A stretch of DNA of 64,000 nucleotides from positions 50,004,917-50,068,916 of the forward strand of contig CM060189.1 in NCBI GenBank assembly GCA_030549335.1, read 5' to 3'. The notes beneath the pieces were generated by a model. That model had not been told where the DNA came from and did no database searches. It was given only the letters and a program-made list of their open reading frames with translations. This DNA comes from Pontederia crassipes (Eukaryota; Streptophyta; Magnoliopsida; Commelinales; Pontederiaceae). The translations under genes were made by a program, and so were the position numbers. This document shows, piece after piece, positions 34,845-47,268 of this stretch (position 1 is its first letter; the number at the start of each line of letters is the position of its first letter).

Positions 34845-35287
34845 TTTGCATTTCATGCATTGCATTTTCCTTTATTCTTGTTTTTATTTGCTATGTCTGC
34901 ATGTAGTTCTAAAAAAAAGTGAAAAATTAAAAACAAATCTCAAAAATACCATTGCATGCATTTATTTTGCTGCCATCTTACTAACTTTCGTCTTACTGTC
35001 TTAATTATCTTTTAGTAAAAGTTCAAAGACATATTGTTAATTGATGAAATTTGAATGCTTTTCGTTCTTATCACTTGCTATTTTAGTATCAAACTTATGG
35101 ACTGTGTGCCTATGCTAAATAGAATTATGAATGTCTAGACAACAAAATTATATTCATGCCTTTTTATTTATTTCTTTTAAGTCTTGATAGTAGTAGCCTC
35201 TGTATTGACCATATTAAGTACTCATTGAGCTTTAAAAAATGTGAACAAAAATAAAAAAAATGATGAATAAAGTTATGTGTAAGTACA

Positions 35288-35582
35288 AAAGTGTTATCTG
35301 GAACCAAGGTGTATTCCGGTAATTAGATCTGTAGGGGTTCAGGCCTGGCGACCTAAGGGCAATTGCTCTGGGATCCGTCGATCGAAAGCCTGCTACAATG
35401 ACCATCTTGTGGAATATGGAGAAGCACAGGAGTACTGAATCATGGCTAAGTTCAAACTCTTCATTGAGAACATTGGTTGTTCGGACAAGTAAACTCGGGG
35501 GGTGCCTTATCACCTGTTGTCCTAAGGCCATCTGGTCTAGAGTCATCAGTCCAAAGCCCGCTACATGAAATTCCTTGTGCAA
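35288..35582 (+). repeat. Inter-PPT module of element B, two degenerate copies
   Basis: The first copy starts GTGTTATCTGGAACC and carries GACCTAAGGGCAATTGCTCT and GGGATCCGTCGATCGAAAGC. The second is recognised by CCTAAGGCCATCTGGTCT, AAAGCCCGCTACATGAA and CCTTGTGCAAT. The same module is duplicated in element C at 49298-49620. Confidence 0.65.
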
Positions 35583-35896
35583 TCCTACTTGAATATTAGA
35601 ACTTTTAAAATGATTGAAAATAAAGTTGAAAAAGAAAAAGAAAAAGTTTTAAGCTAAATTAGTACTTATGTGTTCAATATTAATGCTATTATTTGACAGA
35701 CAATTTATTTTTCTACAAGGCTGAATTTGAGATTGTTTAAATTTGTGTAGCATTCAGAACCTCTATGAAGCTAAGTGCATGGAAAATGATAAGGTGCTGA
35801 GTAGTAGGTGTACAGAAGAACTGTGTGAGAAAATTAGTCAGTTGATAATATGGAAGCTATGATAGAACCCTTGTTCTTGAATTTTGTTTTGAATTT

Positions 35897-35933
35897 TTGC
35901 TTGAGGACAAGCAAAACTTTAAGCTTGGGGGAG
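35897..35933 (+). other. Terminal hairpin and PPT of element B
   Basis: TTGCTTG, loop AGGA, CAAGCAA, then AAGCTTGGGGGAG immediately before the 3' LTR start at 35936. Confidence 0.8.
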
Positions 35934-35935
35934 TT

Positions 35936-37638
35936 TGATGCATGCAAAATATAACATATTTTAGTTTATTATTTTAATTAATTTTTCTATAATTTGATCA
36001 TGGCATGCATCATTTTTAGTCACTTTTAGTCATAATTCCATATTTATCGATTTTATTTATTAATTTTCTGAATATTTTAATTGTGGGTGGATTTACTTAA
36101 TTTTTATAATTATTTTTCAGGCAAGTCGAACTAACGGATGGATCAATCGTAAACCATAATATTTGGCCGAGATGATCACAGCCAGCCAGGGCGTAAAAGC
36201 AATATGTCTCACTTCTTTTGGGGGTAAAAGAAATGACGTAAAGATAAAATGAGTCATCATTTTGGCCGAGATTTGCATAAATGACTTATCATTTTGGGTG
36301 TAATGATGAATGACTCTTCTTGGTTTTGGCCGAGATTCGAAGGGAGTAAAGATAAAACGGCCGAGATTTGGAGGGGGTAATGATAAGAAGTCTTCCTTAC
36401 TGCCGAGATTCGAAGGGAGTAAAAGGGTTTATCTTTTTGGGCGTAAAGATAAAAGAATTTCATTTTCGCCGAGATTCAAAGGGGGTAGAGATAAAAGGAT
36501 TTATCTTTTGGGCGTAATAGTTAGAAGAATTATCGTTTTTGGCTAAGTTTATCTCACAAATTTAAAGTCAACCGTACGATGTTACGGCCGGGATCAAATT
36601 GAAGGTCGTCCGCATGTGAAGAATCAGACGTTCCAATTGGTGCTCGGAAGTTCAGGTTTCTTCCACAGTGAGTCATGAGCTCTGCAGGCTACGACCAAGA
36701 GGAGAGAAGTGCGACGGCTGGAGGTTGATCGCGACTCTGATCAAGTCCGAGAGGCTGCCCAACTGTCTGCACAGATCTGAGAATCCTATTTTATTCTTGG
36801 TGTAATTCTTCCAATTATTATTGTATTTTTGTTATTATCTCCCCAGAATTTTTAGGATGAACTCTATATTTTTAAGATTATTATTTTAGGAGATTATTAT
36901 TGAAGGGAAACTATTTGGACCCTATATTATTTGTTTTAATCTTTTCTGATCAATTAGTTAATTATGCTTAGTGCTTTTGATTTAATTATTTGGATTTCTG
37001 AGTTGAGTAATTACCAGTTTGTGGACTATTTGACTTCAGAATTCATTAATTAAATTAATTGATTTTATGTGAAATTAATAATTGACATAAATTTGATAAC
37101 TAGTGTGTGGAGAATCAAGTTTGTGTGGTCTGTTAATTTATACCAGTTTGTGGAGCGATTAACAGTCTAGAATTTTCATATTAATGCATCTTAATTTAAA
37201 TCTTATCTGACGAATATCAGTTTGTGGGACTTTAGGTTTGATTAAATTTAAGATAGTTTGATTTGCCAGATTAAATAGCAGAATTACCAGTTTGTGGACT
37301 CTATGATGTTAATCTTGTTAATTAATAACTTGGGAAAATTCCTAATCCATCTTTAAAGATTAAATTTATCTTTTATGGTTCAAATATTTATCCTAATCTA
37401 TTTTCATCCTAAGGCCTAACTTCAACACCACTATCTTATCTTTATCTTATTTTCTTTAATTTATTTCATAAAACTTATTTCTAAAATCCATGTTTTTTTC
37501 TCTTATTAATTTGTAAGTTCAGATATTGAATTAATAATATTCCTCGTGGGTTCGACACTCTTTACTCCTATTCTATATTACTTGAGCGACTAGAGCACTT
37601 GCTAGCGATTTTATTTTGCTACATCATTTTACGCATCA
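35936..37638 (+). repeat. Element B 3' LTR
   Basis: 1,703 bp and complete. CAGTTTGTGG repeats start at about 37012, 37141, 37215 and 37285. From 36084 on this LTR is nearly identical to the fragments in the array; one noticed difference is AACTAACGG here against AACTAATGG in the units. Confidence 0.9.
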
Positions 37639-37643
37639 ATGTC
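37639..37643. repeat. Right target-site duplication of element B
   Basis: ATGTC, paired with ATCTC at 29164-29168. Confidence 0.7.
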
Positions 37644-37701
37644 CTATATATGCCATCAGGGAATTTTCTAAACAAAAGGGGGTCATCCCAGTAGTAATCC
37701 T

Positions 37702-38337
37702 TTAAATGATGAAAAAAAATTTCTGTTGATAAGTGAAGTCCGGAGGGACAATCCCACACGCCAGGTAATTCACAATGTCTGCATACCAGGGAATTAAGTT
37801 TGATGATATTGCCATCAAGGAGTCATCAGGAAAGGAATCATTGATAGGAAGTATTGAAGATTCTTGGACTCTCTCCATCCTTGATAAGTGGTCAGCAACT
37901 AAGTTTTCTGTCCCTCTTTTATCCCTGATTTCAACATCAAATTCTTGTAGCAATAGGATCCATCTTATGAGCCTTGGCTTGGATTCCTTCTTGTTGATCA
38001 GGTGCCTTACTGCCTGGTGATCAGTGAAGACAATTACTTTGGATCCAATTAGATAAGATCTGAATTTGTCAAAGGCAAACACAACAGCCAACAATTCCTT
38101 TTCAGTGGTGGCAAAGTTGACTTGGGCTTCATCCAATGTCTTGCTAGCATAACATATAATATAGTGCTTCTTCTCCTTGGTTTGCCCCAACACAGACCTT
38201 ACTGTCTGGTCTGATCCATCACACATGATTTCAAAGGGCAATGGCCAATCTGGTGGCTGCACTATGGGGGCTGAAGTGAGAGCTTCCTTCAAGTGGTTGA
38301 AAGCCTTTAAGCATTCCTCATAAATTGAACTCCGCAT
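37702..38337 (-). pseudogene. Athila RNase H of element A
   Basis: Protein identical to the array copies, with DEDD residues retained. It runs from the RT side to the B insertion, beyond which its integrase continues at 29168. Confidence 0.88.
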
Positions 38338-39612
38338 CTTTGGCCAGCAACCTTGTGAGGGGTCTGGTTATCATTGAAAAGTTTTTAATGAATCTTCTAT
38401 AGAAGTCTGCATGCCCCAAAAAACTCCTTATAGCCTTCACATTCTTTGGAGGTGGCAACTTCTCAATTGCCTCAATCTTTGGCTTGTCCATTTCAATCCC
38501 TCTACTAGATACAATGTGGCCCAATACCACTCCTTGAACTATGAAGTGACACTTTTCCCAGCTCAGAATTATATTGGATTCCTTGCACATTTGCAACACT
38601 TTTGTCAAATTTTCCAAACAGGCTTCAAAGGAATCTCCATAAACTGAAAAATCATCCATAAACACCTCCATAAATCCTCAATGAAATATGAAAAGATGGA
38701 CGTCATACACCTCTGAAATGTGGCAAGGGCATTGCACAATCCAAATGGCATCCTCCTATATGCAAATGTCCCATATGGACAAGTGAAAGTAGTCTTGTGT
38801 TGGTCTTGTGGATGGATAGAAATTTGTAGAAAATCTGAATAGCTATCCAAATAACAAAAGTGAGAGTGTCTTGCCAATCTTTCCAACATTTGATCAATGA
38901 AAGGAAGTGGAAAGTGGTCATTCCTAGTTGCCTTGTTCAATTTCCTGAAATCAATGCACATCCTCAATCCTATGACTGTCCTGGTGGGTATGAGTTCATT
39001 AGAATCTGATTTGACTATTGTAATCCCTCCTTTCTTAGGCACCACTTGGACAGGGCTGACCCATTCACTATCTGAAATGGAGTAAATAATCCCAGCATTC
39101 AGCAACTTCAACACTTCCTTCTTGACAACCTCCTTCATAATTGGGTTGAGTCTTCTTTGGCATTCAATGGAGGGCTTGTAGCTGTCCTCCATGGGGATCC
39201 TATGCATGCAAATTGAGGGATTAATACCCTTGATATCATCAATGGAATAGCCAATTACCTCCTTGTACAGCTTTAATTTTTTCAACAACTCGGCAACTTG
39301 ATCTTTTGGAAAATTGGCATTGATAATAACTGGAAATGTTGAATTCTCCCCCAAGAATTCATACTTCAGGTTGTTGGGGAGAGGCTTGAGTTCCAATTTG
39401 GGAGAATTTGCTTGAGCTGAGTTTCCTTGGAGTTCAGCAGTGATAACTTCCTGAACTTGGTGTTGATTTTCTGAATTTTCCACTGGTTTGGACAGATTCA
39501 ATGCTGATTGGTATGCTACAGCCGCTGGATCCTCCAATTCCTTCAAATGATCAAACATAAGGTACCTTTGTAATGGATCTTCGATGGGTATTATTGCTGA
39601 GGCATGTTCCAT
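38318..39612 (-). pseudogene. Athila reverse transcriptase of element A
   Basis: Parts 38605-39612 and 38318-38671 in different frames, with the same frameshift before FMDD as in the array. The shared lesion shows the array came from this copy or a sibling of it. Confidence 0.9.
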
Positions 39613-39645
39613 AATTTGATCAATCTGTCCATCCCCAAAATCATC

Positions 39646-40188
39646 CTATTGACAAGCTGGCCTGCTGATAACTTGTGCAAGGTTAAACTCTATTTTGTCT
39701 TCACCAATTTGGAAGGTTAATCTCCCCTCTTTAACATCAATAACAGCTCCAGCAGTGGCAAGAAATGGTCTTCCAAGCAAGATGGGTGTATTCAGATCCT
39801 CATCTATATCCAAAACCACAAAGTCCACTGGTATATAAAATTTTCCAACCTTTAAGGGTATATCTTCAATGATTCCATGGGGATATTTGATGGACCTATC
39901 AGCCAATTGTAGAGACATGTTGGTGGACTTCATATCTCCTACCTCAAGTTTCCTGCATAGGGACAAGGGTATAACACTTACAGAAGTACCCAAGTCACAC
40001 ATGGCCCTTTGGATCTTTCTATTTCCTATCTCATATGGAATGGAGAAACTCCCTGGATTCTTTAACTTAGGAGGTAACTTATTTTGAATTATTGCAGAAG
40101 CCTCTTCAGTTAGTGTAATAGTCTCACATTCCACAATTCTCCTCTTCTTGGTTAGGATTTCCTTCAAAAATTTTGCATATGAAGGCAT
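39646..40188 (-). pseudogene. Athila aspartic protease of element A
   Basis: As in unit 1 but with two amino-acid differences (SIPYEIG for SIPCEIG, KYPHGII for KYPYGII). DLG active site, with stops at both ends. Confidence 0.87.
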
Positions 40189-40280
40189 CTATTGAATGGC
40201 TTCAACAAATGGTACATTAATGTATAGCTTCTTCAAGATTTCTAAAAAACTTCCATATTGCTGATCTTGCTTGGCCTTCA

Positions 40281-41228
40281 CTAATCTTTGAGGGAAAGAC
40301 ACTTTGTCAAAAATCCTTCCATTTGCCTCATTTTGAAACTCTTTCTCTGATTTCTCACAGCAGCCTCTTCAATTCCCTTTTCTTTAGGTTCTGGGCAGGA
40401 GTGTTCCTCAGCTAAATTGCCTTCTACATTCTTGGAGTTTGAATTCTCTTGAGTTGGATTGGCCTCTGCATTTTGCATTGGCTCTTCAACCAACCTTCCA
40501 CTCCTAAGTTGAATGGCTTTGGATTGTTCTTTAGGGTTCATTTATGGTTGTCCAAGAAAGAATAAAGGGGGTCTTGCTGATGTGCTGGCCTACTGCGCAA
40601 TCTGATTTTCTAGCATCTTGTGATTGGCACTCATGGTTTCCAATCTAGATTTGATTTTCAATATTTCCTCTCCTTGGCTGTCCTGCTTCTTCAAGATTTG
40701 TTGTACCATCTCCTTCATTTCAGTTTGGAATTGGGAAGCCTGACTTTGAGGAGGCTGCTCATAGGGGGTCCTTTGCATTGGAATATTTGAGGGTTGAGTT
40801 GCATATGGAGGTGGCTGGTTTCTTGGCAAAATCTTGGGCCGCCAATTAGAATTCTGCATTGGTGGCCCTTGATACTGATTGGCCTTGTAGGAGAAGTAAG
40901 GATGATTCCTATTCTCTGAAGTATAAAATTCAGAATGGGGTTTTGCTCCATAATTTCCCACTGGATTGACTGAATCAATGGTTTGCTCATATTGTTGCAT
41001 TATGAGGTTGCAACTTTCTGTGGCATGGCCTTGATTACCACACACATCACATTTGGATTCAGGTGTTGTAGCCTTGTTGACATTAGGAGTGAGGTTCAGT
41101 TTCTCCAGGGCTTTGTGTAGCATTTTTTCAAATTGAATGGATAGGTTGTTCACTGAATCCTGAACAGGAGGTCTCCTTGTCCTGTCATGGGTAAGAAAAT
41201 GGTGATTCTTTGCAATATTCTCAATCAA
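40281..41228 (-). pseudogene. Athila gag C-terminal half of element A
   Basis: Linker (40281-40541) and zinc-knuckle part (40590-41228). One difference from the array copies (NVNKATT for NVSKATT). Confidence 0.85.
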
Positions 41229-41305
41229 TTGATAGGCTTCATCAATATTCTTTGATGCAAAGATGCCTCCTGCAGCTGTGTCAAGTGCAACCTTGGATGG
41301 ATAAT

Positions 41306-41962
41306 TCAGCCCCTTATGGAGTAATTAACAAGTTGCCACTTCTCAAAACCATGGTGTGGACATGCCCTTAACAGCCCCTGAAGTCTTTGCCATGCATCAC
41401 AAAAGTTTTCCTGATCCAATTGATAAAACCTAACTATTTGATCCCTGAAATTATCAGTCTTGGAAAGAGGGAAGAATTCTGATAGAAACAATTGCATAAT
41501 TGACTCCCAAGTGGCCACTTCTTCAAGTTTGAGAGTCTTGTACCAGATTTTAGCCTTGTCCTTGAGTGAAAAAGGGAATAGCCTCATGTATACTGCATTC
41601 ATAGGAGTGTTATTGAAGTGTACTGCGCTGCATATCTCCTTAAAGTTGTCCAAATGTGAGGCTGGATCTTCTGTCCCTAATCCAAAAAATTGGTACTGCC
41701 TAATCATAGTAATAAGTGTTGGATTCACTTCAAAGTTTGCCACAGGTGCTAGGCCTCCATCTACAAGTTGATTCTTGACATTGCTAGGTGAGTAGCAATC
41801 CTTCAAAGTCCTTGGTACAGCCATATTGTTTTGCTCCTCTTCCTCTTCATCAAATATCCTTCTTCTTGCCTCCAAGCTTTGCAATCTCCTTCTTCTTAAG
41901 AATCTTCTTTCAGGTTCAGGATCTGATTGATAATATTCCTCTTGATTGTCCAAATCCTGCAT
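41306..41962 (-). pseudogene. Athila gag N-terminal/capsid region of element A
   Basis: Capsid-like core with the same motifs as 22836-23492. MQDLDNQEEYYQ at 41962 is the likely start: the frame stays open 25 codons further upstream, but those residues are hydrophobic and come from the AT-rich leader. Codon 12 is intact here. A 1-nt frameshift after VNYSIRG disconnects the zinc-knuckle part, as in int2. Confidence 0.87.
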
Positions 41963-42110
41963 AAATGAATTCAAAAGTATCAAGAGAAAAGAAAGAAAAT
42001 TAGACAAAAATTGAAAATTGAGAATGATAACTTGCAAAAACTGAAAATTGGCCTAACAAATGGACTAAAAACTAATCTAAACTATCTAAGTTAGTCTAAT
42101 TGACCTCAAA

Positions 42111-42128
42111 TCCCTAGCAACGGTGCAA
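42111..42128 (-). other. Degraded primer binding site of element A
   Basis: Minus strand TTGCACCGTTGCTAGGGA, the tRNA-Asp-type PBS with several substitutions, 6 nt inside the 5' LTR. Confidence 0.75.
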
Positions 42129-42441
42129 AAAACTTGATAGTGAAATTGAGGAGTGTAGTGATAACTTGCTGATTTTTGGGTCAAAAGTCATTTTTTTCAA
42201 TTTTTGTTTCAACTCCCTAACTCACTCTCTACTGCAAGTATACAGGTAAATTGTTGTTACACAAATGTCAAATCCATAGTGATTTGAAGTCCAAGACTCT
42301 CTAAACAATCTAGATTAGCCTTAACTAAAGTTAAAAATCCAAGAATTTGAAAGTTAAAACCGATTTCTAAAAAGGACTAGAATGATAATTGTTTTGGGAT
42401 TTTTGAAAAGTTATCTAAACTAAATTGTAAATGCTAAACTA

Positions 42442-42446
42442 GAGGT
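42442..42446. repeat. Left TSD of the solo Athila LTR
   Basis: GAGGT, against AAGGC at 45741-45745. The uninterrupted LTR at 23668-26499 has GAGGC, so each copy carries one change. Confidence 0.65.
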
Positions 42447-45400
42447 TGATCACTTGCTGATCACTATATGTTTCTAACCCATTTTAGATACAATTCATAC
42501 ATATCGAGTCCCATTTTTGCCTATTTTTGGGCCAATTATACTTGGAATGCATACATTGTGATAACTAGTTGATATTCCTCATTTCATACTTAATTCCATG
42601 TGCATAGAGGTTCTGAAATGCCAAAATCCATTAATATTTAAATTCTATGTCAAGTTATCATTTTGAGGACAAGTTATCATTATTTTAAGTCAAGTTATCA
42701 TTATTTTGAGTGAACTGATTTTAAATGGTTTTCTTGCCCTAAATCCATCATTATCATGTATAAATCATATTTGGATAGTCACATCTCAACTTGTGCAAAG
42801 TTTTAAGTCCATTTGAATAAGTTATCATTTTTCAAGTGTCAAATTATCGTTAAAGGGCAATTCTGTCATTTCAACATGCAAAACCATTAATTCTGCACAG
42901 GGACCTTCAGCAATCATCTTGTTATTGTTTTAACTCATTGCTGGTCAAATTTCATCACATTTGAATAATCACAACTCAAGTTATCACAAGTTATCATTTT
43001 TAAGTCATATTAATTATCGTTTTTGGGCACCCAAGTTATCACTTCCTAGAAATCTCATTCATAATTGATTTCTGATTGTACTCACTTGTTACTCTAGTCT
43101 ATTTGATGCTTCTAATGCTTTGAATCACTTGCATTTGGATAATTTCCATGATTTGTGATAAGTTATCATTTTCGGGTCCAAAACCATCAAGTTTTCATAT
43201 AGATTTCCAATCCTGCACAACATAAAATCCCTTTTGATCACTGAGCTGAGCCTACTTGTAGTTCTTACCCTTATTTGTTTATTTCTTATTAGAAGACATT
43301 GATACTTGCTGTTATGTGCCTTCTAGCAGGTGGAATAGGACTGAAAAAGAGAGAAAAAGGAGGGGGGACCACTTGCTTTTTGGGCTGTCCAAAAAGTTGT
43401 CACTGCAGATTCTTCCAGGACCAAGACACATGGCTGCAATCAAATGATTAGAACATTCTGATGCTGATCCAAAGGTGGAGAGGAGTCATATAAAAGGTGA
43501 AATTTCTGGAAAAGAGAGGGGGGCTGAACATTCAGGGTTTGGAGGAAGGGTTTCTGCTGGTTTTGGAGCTGGAGTTGCTGGCCGAGAGACTTCAAGCCTT
43601 TATGATTTGTAATTGTTCTTCATTCCATTTGATGTCAAGTTCTGTAAATATGAGGAGCTAAACTCCATTTCTTCTAGGATAGGGTAGTAGTTTAGATTAG
43701 TTTTGGATGGATATGGACAGAACTATAATCCTGCACTGAATTCATTCCTGGTTTTCAGATCTCAGACATATCGTGTATTGATTTATGCTATGCTATCATT
43801 AGATCCATTTGTAATTGATGACTGAGAAGTCTTATTTGATCTAATAATCTTTTAGGAATGAATTAAGAGATAGTATCAGATTCCTGGATTTCATTTTATT
43901 GCAATCTGATTTCTGATTTCCAGTTTTCTGATTTTCTGAATTCCTGAATCTGATTTCTCAAGCTGGTTGAATATGTTAATCATTCTAAATCTGATTTATT
44001 GGGCAACTGAAAGATTGCTAATGCCTCAATCTTATTCAGAGATGAATTAGGAAGTTTGGCATACCTTTGGCCCAAATCAAATTGTGTTTTCTGATTTCTG
44101 AATCTGATTCAGATTTTTGTGGTTGTTTGAACCTGCTCTTCACTCTAAATCTGATTAATTGAGTCCTTGGGAAGTTGCTATTGTTCCTATCTTGTTCAGG
44201 AATGAATCTAGATGCTTGGACAATCATGTGACTCAAATCAGATTGTTCCACTGATTTCTGAAATGAAAACTTGAATTCTGATTTTTTTTTTATTTCTTAT
44301 TGAAATCTATTTTTACCAATTGAGTCCCCTGATTTCTTCCAATCACTGATAAGTGAACTTTAGAGATGTCTTGCAGTCCAGAGATGGGTCAAGAATCAGT
44401 TGGTAATTCAGATTTCCATTGATTTAAAATTCTGATTTCTGAAATACTGATTTCCTGGTTTCTGGTTTTCTGAATTTCCTGAACCTGATTTTTTAAGGAT
44501 TGGATTAATTGAATAGCTGAGAGGCTAGTATTTACCCTAATCTTATTCAGAAATGTGTTAAGATGTTTGACAACTTAAGGTTCAATTCTGTTTTTCCAGA
44601 ATCTGATTTCTGAATTTAATCAGAAATATGTTCTTCTGATTTTTCTTCTGGTTAGAATCTGATTTGCCAAGTGAGCATCCCTACTTCATCAAATCATCGA
44701 GAGGTGTATCCTGGGAATCTCTTGCAATCCAGAGATGGATCAAAAGGCATTTGGCAAGCCTGAATTCTAAGGGTCTTGTTGCTGATTTTTCTGAATTGCA
44801 GATTTCTATTTTCTAATTTCATTTGAATTCTGATTTCCATTGTTAAGCCTTATTTTAATCCACTACTAAGAGGTAGTCTTAAGGTCATTCTTGAGAGTTA
44901 GAGATGACCCAAGGAGCATTGGATAATCACTGAATTCCCCATTTTTGATAGGATGTTTCTTGATCTCATTTAATTGAAGTTTTGTGTGGATTTCATTCTA
45001 TTTTGCAACCGAGAGGTTAAATTTAAATACCCCTGGAATTCAGAGATGAATCAGGAGCACAAGCACCATAATTGAGTAGGTTTCATCCTGGTTTGATTGT
45101 TTGGAGTAGTTTCATCTTTTTAAGATTGCAATTACAAGTTATCATTGCAGAATTTCTTTGAATTGAAAAAAATCAGCAATGAACTTCCAATTGAGCTGAA
45201 TGATAACTTGATTTTCAGTGAGGACCCTCTTTTGATTCAACCTAGCTAACAGCTATATGATCATATATTGCTTAGTTAGATGCCAATTGAGCTATGGGAA
45301 CAGCCATTTTCTTGATTGAATCAAAGTTGGACATTTAATGATAACTTGATCCATTCCATCCTTAATTAATATAGATGAATCCCAAATCCTAGAAGAACCT

Positions 45401-45740
45401 TCCTCATTGATAGTTAAACATTTCTAGCCATTAATTTAGCATTTATAATTCAGTTTTGCAAAAGTTTCCAAAATTCCAAACCTGTTATCATTCTGCACTA
45501 GTTAAAAAATCTGTTTTCACTACTAATCAAAAATATGTTTTTTGCTATCTTAATTAGGATTAATCTAAACTGTTTGTAGGTAGTCTAGGACTTTAAATCT
45601 TTGTGGATACGACAACCTGAGTCTACTACAACTTACCTGTGCACTTGCAGCTAGTGAGTTGGGAGACCAAAAATTGAAAAATTGACTCTTTTCTTTAATT
45701 TCAGTAAGTTATCACTACTCAATCTCAAATATCACTATCA
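42447..45740 (+). mobile_element. Solo Athila LTR nested in the A 5' LTR
   Basis: 3,294 bp, TGATCACTTGCTGATCAC to ATCACTATCA, with no internal region on either side. It is flanked by the interrupted LTR and a decayed 5-bp TSD. It is longer than the other Athila LTRs because it has extra ACTGAGAGG/CAGAGATGA modules (about 43800-45060). TATA box at 43489. It probably formed by recombination between the two LTRs of a full element. Confidence 0.85.
43489..43495 (+). promoter_or_regulatory. TATA box of the solo LTR
   Basis: TATAAAA, aligned with 2938-2944 in A''. Confidence 0.5.
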
Positions 45741-45745
45741 AAGGC
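45741..45745. repeat. Right TSD of the solo Athila LTR
   Basis: AAGGC, with one mismatch to the inferred target GAGGC. Confidence 0.65.
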
Positions 45746-45794
45746 TCAAAGGGTTTATCTATCAATGAGGAAAGTTCTCCTAGGAGTTGGGGTT

Positions 45795-45852
45795 CATCTA
45801 ATTTAATTATGGATGGAATGGAACATCTAATTTAATTATGGATGAAATGGAA
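45795..45852. repeat. 29-bp tandem duplication in the A 5' LTR
   Basis: Two direct copies starting CATCTAATTTAATTATGGAT, with one mismatch (G/A). The duplication is absent from the 3' LTR copy near 24030. Confidence 0.8.
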
Positions 45853-47260
45853 CAAGTTATCAATATGTGTCAATTTTAATCCAACTTGAAAAAGGGTTGT
45901 TATCACAGCAATATAAACCAGAACTAATCATCACATTCTCATATGATTGATTAGCTAAGTTGAATTAGAAAAGGTCCTCACTGAAATCAAGTCAACATTA
46001 AATTCAAAAGTTTAGTTCCTTGCTGAATTTCAGTAATTTAATGAAATCTGAAATGATAACATTCAATTTCACTTTGAAAATGAGGGGAATGCTTCAATCA
46101 ACTAAACAAGGATGAAATCAATCCAATATTAGTGCAAATGCTTCTTGGTTTATCTCTAAACTACAAGGGGATTTTAAATCAGCCTCTCAGCTGCAAATTC
46201 AAATGAAATCCACATTTTCACTAAAGGATTGAATGAAATCAGCACTCAATTACACATGGGAATTCAACAAATTTTCATTGCTCCTTGGTTCATCTCTGAA
46301 TCACAAGGAAGGCCATAAGATCACCTCTCAGTGGTAGGTTAAAACAAGGTTTAACAATGAAAATCAAATTTCCCCTAAATTCAGGAAATTAACAACAAAA
46401 CAAAATTCAGAAATCAGCACCTAGCAAACACATTGGAATTCAGCACATGCCACTCAATGGGATTCAGCACCTGCCATAGTTCCTTGGGTCATCTCTGAAC
46501 AACAAGGTAGCCCTAAGTTCACTTCTCAGTGGATGATATAATCAGGGGTTTACAGCAGCAAGGCAGAATCCATGAGTTCAGGAAATCAGAATTTACAAAT
46601 CAGAATTCAGCAATGACAAGTTGAAGTGTTTGCAATAATTCATGGATTGAAACCTTAGGAACTTCATTGTCTCTTGATTCATTTCTGAACAAGAATAGAA
46701 CCATAAGCAACCTCTCAGTTATTAATTCAATTAGGGTTCCACAATGATGAAATCAGACTTCAACAATTCAGGAATCAGAAATCAGAAAAATTAGAAATCA
46801 GAAATCAAGAAAATCATATTCTAATTGGAATTGAATTTAGAAACTTGGCATTGGTCCTTGATTCATTTTTGAACAAAGAGTAGATCAAAGGACAACCTCT
46901 CAGTTGTTGATTCAAATATGATCTTGCAATGACAAGAACAGATTCATATGAGTATAGAAATCAGAATTGTAATCAGAAATTCAGAATTCAAAAATAAGTG
47001 CAGGAAATCAGATTTATCCATATCCATCCACAATTAAACTAGACTACTACCCTATCCTAGGAGAAATGGAGTTTAGCTCCTCATAGTTACAAAGTTTGAT
47101 ACACAAATGAAAGAAGAATAGAAGCTATCCATCCTGATTTTTGAAGGCTGTTCTGCAGAAAAATCAGCAACCCTTCAGCTCCTTCCACTCCCCTTCAGCA
47201 TCAATCCTTCCTTCCTTCTTGCAATGGCCGACCTTCCCCAAGCATCCCTAGGGTTCTCAG

Positions 47261-47268
47261 CTTATATA
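47261..47268 (-). promoter_or_regulatory. TATA box of the A 5' LTR
   Basis: TATATAAG on the minus strand, at the position where the plus-strand LTR has TATAAAA. Confidence 0.5.

Larger units (their letters stand above)
29169..37638 (+). mobile_element. Element B: nested non-autonomous LTR retrotransposon
   Basis: 8,470 bp with two 1,703-bp LTRs in direct orientation (TGATGCATGC...ACGCATCA), a tRNA-Asp-like PBS, a PPT and a 5-bp TSD. The 5,064-bp interior has no gag or pol frame, as in LARD-type elements; proteins would have to come from a Tat/Athila-like partner. The two LTRs differ at scattered positions (for example 4 of ~65 bases around 29340-29400), so the insertion is not new. It interrupts the A pol gene between RNase H and integrase. 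Confidence 0.88.

Noticed and set aside
41963-42037. Upstream start adding a hydrophobic N-terminus to gag (signal-peptide-like)
   Set aside because: The 25 extra residues come from the AT-rich leader; the int2 copy and the conserved MQDLDNQ favour the start at 41962.
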